Shown here: positions 41,179 to 46,076 of the stretch, in pieces | Layout of the letters: each line of letters opens with the position of its first letter | Numbering within the stretch: position 1 is the first letter of the stretch | Assembly (NCBI GenBank): GCA_003506435.1 | Contig: DOAQ01000028.1 | Span: 1 to 46,076 of the forward strand | DNA: 46,076 nucleotides | Source: Prolixibacteraceae bacterium | Lineage (GTDB): Bacteria > Bacteroidota > Bacteroidia > Bacteroidales > Prolixibacteraceae | Reading direction: 5' to 3' | The notes under the pieces: generated by a model | Databases searched by the model: none | What the model was told of the DNA's origin: nothing | Seen by the model: the letters and a program-made list of their open reading frames with translations, nothing else | Made by a program: the position numbers and the translations under genes

Positions 41179-41835
41179 ATGAATGCTGTTAAAGCCTGTA
41201 TATTCGATTTGGATGGAGTGATTGTGGATACGGCGAAATACCATTTCATTGCATGGAAACAACTTGCCGATGAACTTGGTTTTTCGTTTACCGAAAGGCA
41301 CAATGAATTGCTGAAAGGCGTCAGCCGGATGCGTTCACTCGATATTCTGCTTGAAATTGGCAAGATTGAAAAAAGCGAAGCAGAAAAACAGGTTTTGGCA
41401 GCACAAAAAAACGAACGGTACGTGGTTTTTATCAGTCGGATGACTCCGGATGAAATTCTTCCCGGGGTGCGGCAATTTTTGGAAGGGTTAAAAGAAAAAG
41501 GGATTAAAATAGTACTGGGTTCGGCGAGTAAAAATGCCCCGATGATTCTGGAACAAATCGCTCTCGCACCTCTGTTCGACGCGGTGGTGGACGGCAACCA
41601 GGTTACCAGGGCAAAACCCGATCCCGAGGTGTTTCTGAAAGGCGCCGAAAAAGTAAAGGCCAATCCGTCGGAATGCATTGTTTTCGAGGATGCGATGGCC
41701 GGAATTGAAGCGGCGAAAGCGGGGGGAATGCGCTGTGTCGGGATTGGTGACGCCGAAATTCTGGGCAAAGCCGATCTGGTGATCCCCGGATTCATGGATT
41801 TCACAGTTGAAAAACTGTTTGCACATTTTTGTTAA
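41179..41835 (+). CDS. pgmB: Beta-phosphoglucomutase
   Basis: A 218-residue HAD-superfamily enzyme converting beta-glucose 1-phosphate to glucose 6-phosphate. The nucleophile and acid/base are in CIFDLDGVIVDT (Asp10, Asp12). The cap includes LLKGVSRMRSLDILLE, with the Arg that binds phosphate. Motif II is GSASKNAP, motif III KPDPEVF and motif IV VFEDAMAGIEAAKAGG. It sits 6 bases after the transporter gene and 12 before the GH65 phosphorylase, the enzyme that makes its substrate. Confidence 0.96.
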   Translation: MNAVKACIFDLDGVIVDTAKYHFIAWKQLADELGFSFTERHNELLKGVSRMRSLDILLEIGKIEKSEAEKQVLAAQKNERYVVFISRMTPDEILPGVRQFLEGLKEKGIKIVLGSASKNAPMILEQIALAPLFDAVVDGNQVTRAKPDPEVFLKGAEKVKANPSECIVFEDAMAGIEAAKAGGMRCVGIGDAEILGKADLVIPGFMDFTVEKLFAHFC

Positions 41836-41847
41836 TGCTGAAGAGGA

Positions 41848-44166
41848 ATGAAGAACTATATCAAACACGATGAGTGGAAAATAGTGGAAGAGGGATTCCA
41901 TCCCGAACACAACCGGATTACCGAGAGCCTTTTGAGTATCGGTAACGGACGCTCGGGGCAACGGGCCAATTTTGAAGAAAAATACAGCGGCGACAGTTTG
42001 CAGGGAACGTATATAGCAGGGGTTTATTATCCCGACAAAACCCGGGTTGGCTGGTGGAAAAACGGCTACCCCGAGTATTTTGCCAAAATTCTGAATGCGG
42101 CAAACTGGATTGGAATCAACGTGATGGTAAAGGGTGAAGAGCTTGATCTGGCAAAATGCAAAATTCTTTCTTTTTATCGCGAGCTCGATATGAAAAGCGG
42201 CTTGCTGAGCCGTTCTGTTGTAGTACAAATGAAGAGGGGAAAGCAGGTCGAAATCAATTCAAAACGGTTTTTGAGCCTTGCCCGTCAGGATGTGGGCGCC
42301 ATTTGTTATTCGTTGAAAGCACTGAATTTCTCCGGAAAAGTATCGCTCGAACCGTTTATCGATGGCGATGTGATCAACGAAGATTCGAACTACGACGAGA
42401 AATTCTGGATTGAAAAGGAAAAGGCTGCCCGGGGGAACGAAGGTTTTGTTTGCATGCAGACCAAAAAAACAGGTTTTCTGGTTTGTACAGCCATGAGCAA
42501 TCGTTTCAGAATGAACAGGCAGGAGACAGAAAACCAACCGGTGACTTCCATTCGCGAAAAATACATTGCTTTAAAATCGGAGTTCAAACTAAACGAAGGG
42601 GACGAAATTTGTCTGGAAAAATACGTGGTCAACATTTCGTCTCTTTACTATTCAAAAAATAAGCTGACTGAAATTTCAGAAAATAGCTTAAAACAGGTTG
42701 TTGCAAAAGGGTTTGACCAACTTTTTGCTGAACATCAGTCGATGTGGACCAATCGTTGGGAAACCAGCGACATCCGCATCGAAGGCGATGTGGCGGCTCA
42801 ACAGGGTATCCGTTTCAATATTTTCCATCTGAACCAAACCTATCTGGGCGACGATGAACGTCTGAACATTGGGCCAAAAGGTTTTACCGGCGAAAAATAC
42901 GGCGGCGTTACCTATTGGGACACGGAAGCCTATTGTTTGCCGTTTTATCTGGGCACTTCCGACGAAAAAGTGGCACGGCACCTGTTGCTGTACCGTTTCA
43001 AACATCTGCATAAAGCCATCGAAAATGCCCGGAAACTGGGCTTTAACAATGGCGCGGCCCTGTTTCCGATGGTGACTATCAACGGAGAAGAATGCCACAA
43101 CGAATGGGAAATTACTTTTGAAGAAATTCACCGGAACGGTGCCATTGCTTATGCAATATACAACTACATTAATTATACCGGCGATCAGGAATACCTTGCA
43201 CCGTACGGTTTTCAGGTGTTGCTGGGCATTTCGCGGTTCTGGAGCCAGCGGGTAACTTGGTCGGAAGAACAGCAAAAATTTGTGATTTTGGGAGTTACCG
43301 GTCCCAATGAATACGAAAACAATGTGAACAATAACTTCCATACCAACTATATGGCGGTGTGGACGCTAAAATATACACTCGAAGCCATTGACTACCTGAA
43401 AAAGGAATTTCCGTTTTTATACGAGGAACTGGTTCAGAAACTAAAATTTAACGAACTGAAAGAAACATCGCGATGGAAAGAGATCATTGAAAAGATATAT
43501 TTCCCTTACGATGAAAAGCGCGGTGTTTATCTGCAACAGGATGGTTTTCTGGACAAAGAACTGATCCCGGCTTCTGAATTGTCAACAGATGAAAGGCCAA
43601 TTAACCAGAACTGGTCGTGGGACCGTATCCTGCGTTCGTGTTACATCAAGCAGGCCGATGTGCTGCAAAGTTTGTACTGGTTCGAAGATCAGTTCGACAA
43701 AGAAACGCTGGCCCGGCACTTCGATTTTTACGAGCCGCTGACGGTACACGAATCGTCGCTTTCGTCCTGTATCCATGCGATTCTGGCCTCCTCGCTTGGC
43801 CTCCTCGACAAAGCATACGAATTTTATCTGCGCACTGCCCGTCTCGATCTCGACGACTATAACAACGACACCGAAGATGGCTTGCACATTACCAGCATGG
43901 GCGGCACCTGGATGGCTTTTGTAAAAGGTTTTGGCGGCTTGCGCGCGAAAAACGGGCAACTGGTTCTGAATCCTTTTATTCCTGAAAGCTGGAAATCGTA
44001 CTCTTTCCGTATCAATTTTCGGGGAGCGCATCTCGAAATACGAATGGGGAAAAAGGATCTGACTATTATCAATCATACTGAAATCTCCGTGTCGCTCGTG
44101 ATATGGGGGAAACCACAGCAATTGAATGCCTTGCAAACCATCACTATAAAAAACAGCCGCTTATGA
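41848..44166 (+). CDS. GH65 maltose phosphorylase
   Basis: A 772-residue cytoplasmic enzyme that cleaves maltose with phosphate to beta-glucose 1-phosphate and glucose. The N-terminal beta-sandwich domain is followed by the (alpha/alpha)6 barrel, with FNIFHLNQTYLGDDERLNIGPKG, GEKYGGVTYWDTEAYCLPFYL and the catalytic acid in VTGPNEYENNVNNNFHTN (Glu488). DERPINQNWSWDRILRSCYIKQADVLQ and GLHITSMGGTWMAFVKGFGG complete the family pattern. GH65 also includes trehalose and kojibiose phosphorylases; the starch context favours maltose. It overlaps the next gene by 4 bases (ATGA). Confidence 0.93.
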   Translation: MKNYIKHDEWKIVEEGFHPEHNRITESLLSIGNGRSGQRANFEEKYSGDSLQGTYIAGVYYPDKTRVGWWKNGYPEYFAKILNAANWIGINVMVKGEELDLAKCKILSFYRELDMKSGLLSRSVVVQMKRGKQVEINSKRFLSLARQDVGAICYSLKALNFSGKVSLEPFIDGDVINEDSNYDEKFWIEKEKAARGNEGFVCMQTKKTGFLVCTAMSNRFRMNRQETENQPVTSIREKYIALKSEFKLNEGDEICLEKYVVNISSLYYSKNKLTEISENSLKQVVAKGFDQLFAEHQSMWTNRWETSDIRIEGDVAAQQGIRFNIFHLNQTYLGDDERLNIGPKGFTGEKYGGVTYWDTEAYCLPFYLGTSDEKVARHLLLYRFKHLHKAIENARKLGFNNGAALFPMVTINGEECHNEWEITFEEIHRNGAIAYAIYNYINYTGDQEYLAPYGFQVLLGISRFWSQRVTWSEEQQKFVILGVTGPNEYENNVNNNFHTNYMAVWTLKYTLEAIDYLKKEFPFLYEELVQKLKFNELKETSRWKEIIEKIYFPYDEKRGVYLQQDGFLDKELIPASELSTDERPINQNWSWDRILRSCYIKQADVLQSLYWFEDQFDKETLARHFDFYEPLTVHESSLSSCIHAILASSLGLLDKAYEFYLRTARLDLDDYNNDTEDGLHITSMGGTWMAFVKGFGGLRAKNGQLVLNPFIPESWKSYSFRINFRGAHLEIRMGKKDLTIINHTEISVSLVIWGKPQQLNALQTITIKNSRL

Positions 44167-46004
44167 AGTCACTATTTGTCCTCCTGTTGTTCTTTTTTTC
44201 GTTTTCAGTAGTTGCTCAAAAGTCTGCTATTGACCGGGTGGAACCGCCGTTTTGGTGGGCCGGTATGAAAGGTAGCCAACTGCAACTGATGGTTCATGGA
44301 CAGGATATTGCCGGATCAATAGTATCTGTGGAATATCCGGGCGTTTCAGTGCAGTCGGTGGTCAGTCCCGACAACCCGAATTACCTGTTTGTCAATCTTG
44401 ATCTGGCCGCCGATGTTAAAGCAGGCAGCTTCGATTTGCTTTTCAGTAAAAACAAAAAAACAGCAACTTACCGGTACGAACTGAAAGCCCGTGAAAAAGG
44501 TTCGGCTGCCCGGCGGGGTTTTAATTCTTCGGATGTAATTTACCTGATCACGCCCGACCGTTTTGTGAACGGCAATCCGGACAACGATAATGTGGCTGGA
44601 ATGAAAGAAACAGCCAACCGTGCCAATTTCACCGGACGGCATGGCGGCGATATTCAGGGAATGATCAATAGTCTGGATTATCTGAAAAATATGGGTTTTA
44701 CTGCCATTTGGATTAATCCGGTGCTGGAAAATAATATGACGAAAGTTTCGTACCACGGCTATTCGACTACTGATTTTTATAAAGTTGATCCGCGTTATGG
44801 CAGCAATGACGAATATCTTCAGTTAAAAAAAGAATTGGAAAAGCGGGATATGAAACTCGTCATGGACATGATTTTTAACCACTGTGGTTCGGAACATTGG
44901 TGGGTGACCGATATGCCTGCAAAAGACTGGTTCAATTTTTATCCTGAATATAAAATTACCAATCATCGGCGAACGGTCAATCAAGATCCACATGCTTCGG
45001 AATACGATAAAAAAATGATGACTGAAGGTTGGTTTGATTCTTCGATGCCCGACCTGAACCACAACAATTCGTTCATGGGAACCTACCTGATCCAAAATGC
45101 AATATGGTGGACCGAATATGCCGGTTTGGACGGAATCCGCATGGACACGTATCCGTACCCCAACAAAAAATTGATGGCTGAATGGACAAAACGAATGTTG
45201 GAAGAATACCCGAATTTTTACATGGTTGGCGAGGAATGGAGCATGAACCCCGCGATTGTTTCCTATTGGCAGAAAGGCAAACAGAACAGCGACGGCTATG
45301 TATCGTGGTTACCCGGTCTGATGGATTTTCCGCTCAACAACTCAGTAATTACCGGTCTCAACGAAAAGGAAGACTGGGGTAGCGGACTGATAAAAATTTA
45401 CGAAGGACTGGCCAACGATTTTCAATATCCCGATGCCGGGAACCTGGTGATTTTTCCCGATAATCACGACATGTCGCGTATTTACACGCAGTTGAACGAA
45501 AACGACAAACTGTTTCGGTTGGCAGTAGCATTTTTCCTTACAACGCGCGGTATCCCGCAAATTTTTTATGGCACCGAAATTCTGATGGCCAATCCCGGAA
45601 CAGGAGAACACGGGGTAATCCGCTCCGATTTTTCCGACGGATGGGAGGGCGATAAAATCAATGCGTTTACAGGCGAAGGCCTTTCCGAGAAACAAAAAAC
45701 AACGCAGGAATACTTCAGGAAAATACTGAACTGGAGAAAAGACAAACCGGTGGTTCATAACGGGAAGCTGAAACATTATCCGCCGGATAATGGTATGTAT
45801 GTGTATTTTCGGTACAACGGCAGTGAATCGGTGATGGTTGTTCTGAACAAAAATGATGAAAGCAAAGAACTTAACACAGCTCATTTTGCCGAATCGCTGG
45901 TTGGTTATAGTTCCGGGACAGATATTCTTTCCGGATTGAAAATTAGCGATTTATTCAAAATTCAGGTGCCGGGTGGTGCTGCAATGATTATTGAACTGAA
46001 ATAG
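44163..46004 (+). CDS. GH13 neopullulanase/cyclomaltodextrinase (SusA-like)
   Basis: A glycoside hydrolase of about 613 residues with a cleavable signal peptide (MKSLFVLLLFFFSFSVVAQ) and no lipobox or T9SS tail, so periplasmic. An N-terminal beta domain (about 20-115) precedes the barrel. The catalytic residues are Asp328 (LDGIRMD), Glu357 (VGEEW) and Asp436 (FPDNHDMSR), all present; VMDMIFNHCG is the conserved region I. It trims imported malto-oligosaccharides to maltose and glucose for the transporter. The ATG at 44163 overlaps the GH65 stop (ATGA); a start at 44103 would put a hydrophilic run before the signal peptide. Confidence 0.93.
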   Translation: MKSLFVLLLFFFSFSVVAQKSAIDRVEPPFWWAGMKGSQLQLMVHGQDIAGSIVSVEYPGVSVQSVVSPDNPNYLFVNLDLAADVKAGSFDLLFSKNKKTATYRYELKAREKGSAARRGFNSSDVIYLITPDRFVNGNPDNDNVAGMKETANRANFTGRHGGDIQGMINSLDYLKNMGFTAIWINPVLENNMTKVSYHGYSTTDFYKVDPRYGSNDEYLQLKKELEKRDMKLVMDMIFNHCGSEHWWVTDMPAKDWFNFYPEYKITNHRRTVNQDPHASEYDKKMMTEGWFDSSMPDLNHNNSFMGTYLIQNAIWWTEYAGLDGIRMDTYPYPNKKLMAEWTKRMLEEYPNFYMVGEEWSMNPAIVSYWQKGKQNSDGYVSWLPGLMDFPLNNSVITGLNEKEDWGSGLIKIYEGLANDFQYPDAGNLVIFPDNHDMSRIYTQLNENDKLFRLAVAFFLTTRGIPQIFYGTEILMANPGTGEHGVIRSDFSDGWEGDKINAFTGEGLSEKQKTTQEYFRKILNWRKDKPVVHNGKLKHYPPDNGMYVYFRYNGSESVMVVLNKNDESKELNTAHFAESLVGYSSGTDILSGLKISDLFKIQVPGGAAMIIELK

Positions 46005-46020
46005 AAAGCCCCATCCTAAA

Positions 46021-46076
46021 GAGGCTGTCTAAAAAGTCCTGAAATCCGCAACTCGCGTCACCCTGAATTTATTTCA
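46021..46076. repeat. MITE-like element, second copy (cut by window end)
   Basis: GAGGCTGTCTAAAAAGTCCT and the following GAAATCCGCAACTCGCGTCACCCTGA match the left half of the element at 7165-7311 with a few changes. The right half lies beyond the window. It begins 16 bases after the last stop codon, again in a gene end region. Confidence 0.65.

Overview
The window looks like a Bacteroidota chromosome, probably a Bacteroidales/Marinilabiliales-type polysaccharide degrader. It carries SusC/SusD/SusE genes, an amylase with a type IX secretion C-terminal tail, a GldL-like membrane protein, both methylmalonyl-CoA mutase subunits, and promoters of the Bacteroidota type (TAnnTTTG at -7). The family-level placement is inference only; no rRNA, tRNA or CRISPR array was seen.

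Layout. 1-660: end of an unrecognised AT-rich gene. 689-880: palindromic repeats and the mutase terminator. 883-5338 (-): methylmalonyl-CoA mutase mutA and mutB, separated by a small S23-type four-helix-bundle gene with inverted-repeat flanks. 5606-11717: two lipoproteins, a 147-bp MITE-like element, a TonB receptor divergent from a PAS-LuxR regulator, a methyltransferase and a GldL-like small protein. 11881-19962 (+): core genes gpmI, a DUF3109 gene, a LytTR membrane regulator, a small exported protein, lpxK-punA-prsW, an unknown gene and a threonine dehydratase. 20019-22581 (+): a HEPN-motif protein, an SRPBCC-GyrI-like fusion and a lone lycopene cyclase-type gene. 22639-23892 (-): an unknown exported protein.

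24025-34387 (-) is a starch locus: susC, susD, a DUF5004 lipoprotein, an exported protein sharing a domain with the amylase, susE and a GH13 amylase. A LacI-type regulator (34722-35741) diverges from it. 39652-46004 (+) is the matching maltodextrin operon: MFS transporter, beta-phosphoglucomutase, GH65 maltose phosphorylase and a GH13 neopullulanase. The same operator-like palindrome (GCAAACGTTTG) lies between susC and lacI and again upstream of the transporter, so one LacI regulator probably controls both. Starch would be bound and cut outside or at the outer membrane (SusE, GH13), imported by SusCD, trimmed in the periplasm by the neopullulanase, carried in by the MFS protein, and phosphorolysed by GH65 and PgmB to glucose 6-phosphate.

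Between the regulator and the transporter operon sits an AT-rich island (about 35750-39280), bracketed by two related ~148-bp repeats. It holds a HEPN-motif protein, a HipA-like kinase gene overlapping a DUF3037 gene by four bases (ATGA), and two gene remnants. This is the best candidate in the window for an undescribed toxin, defence or stress system.
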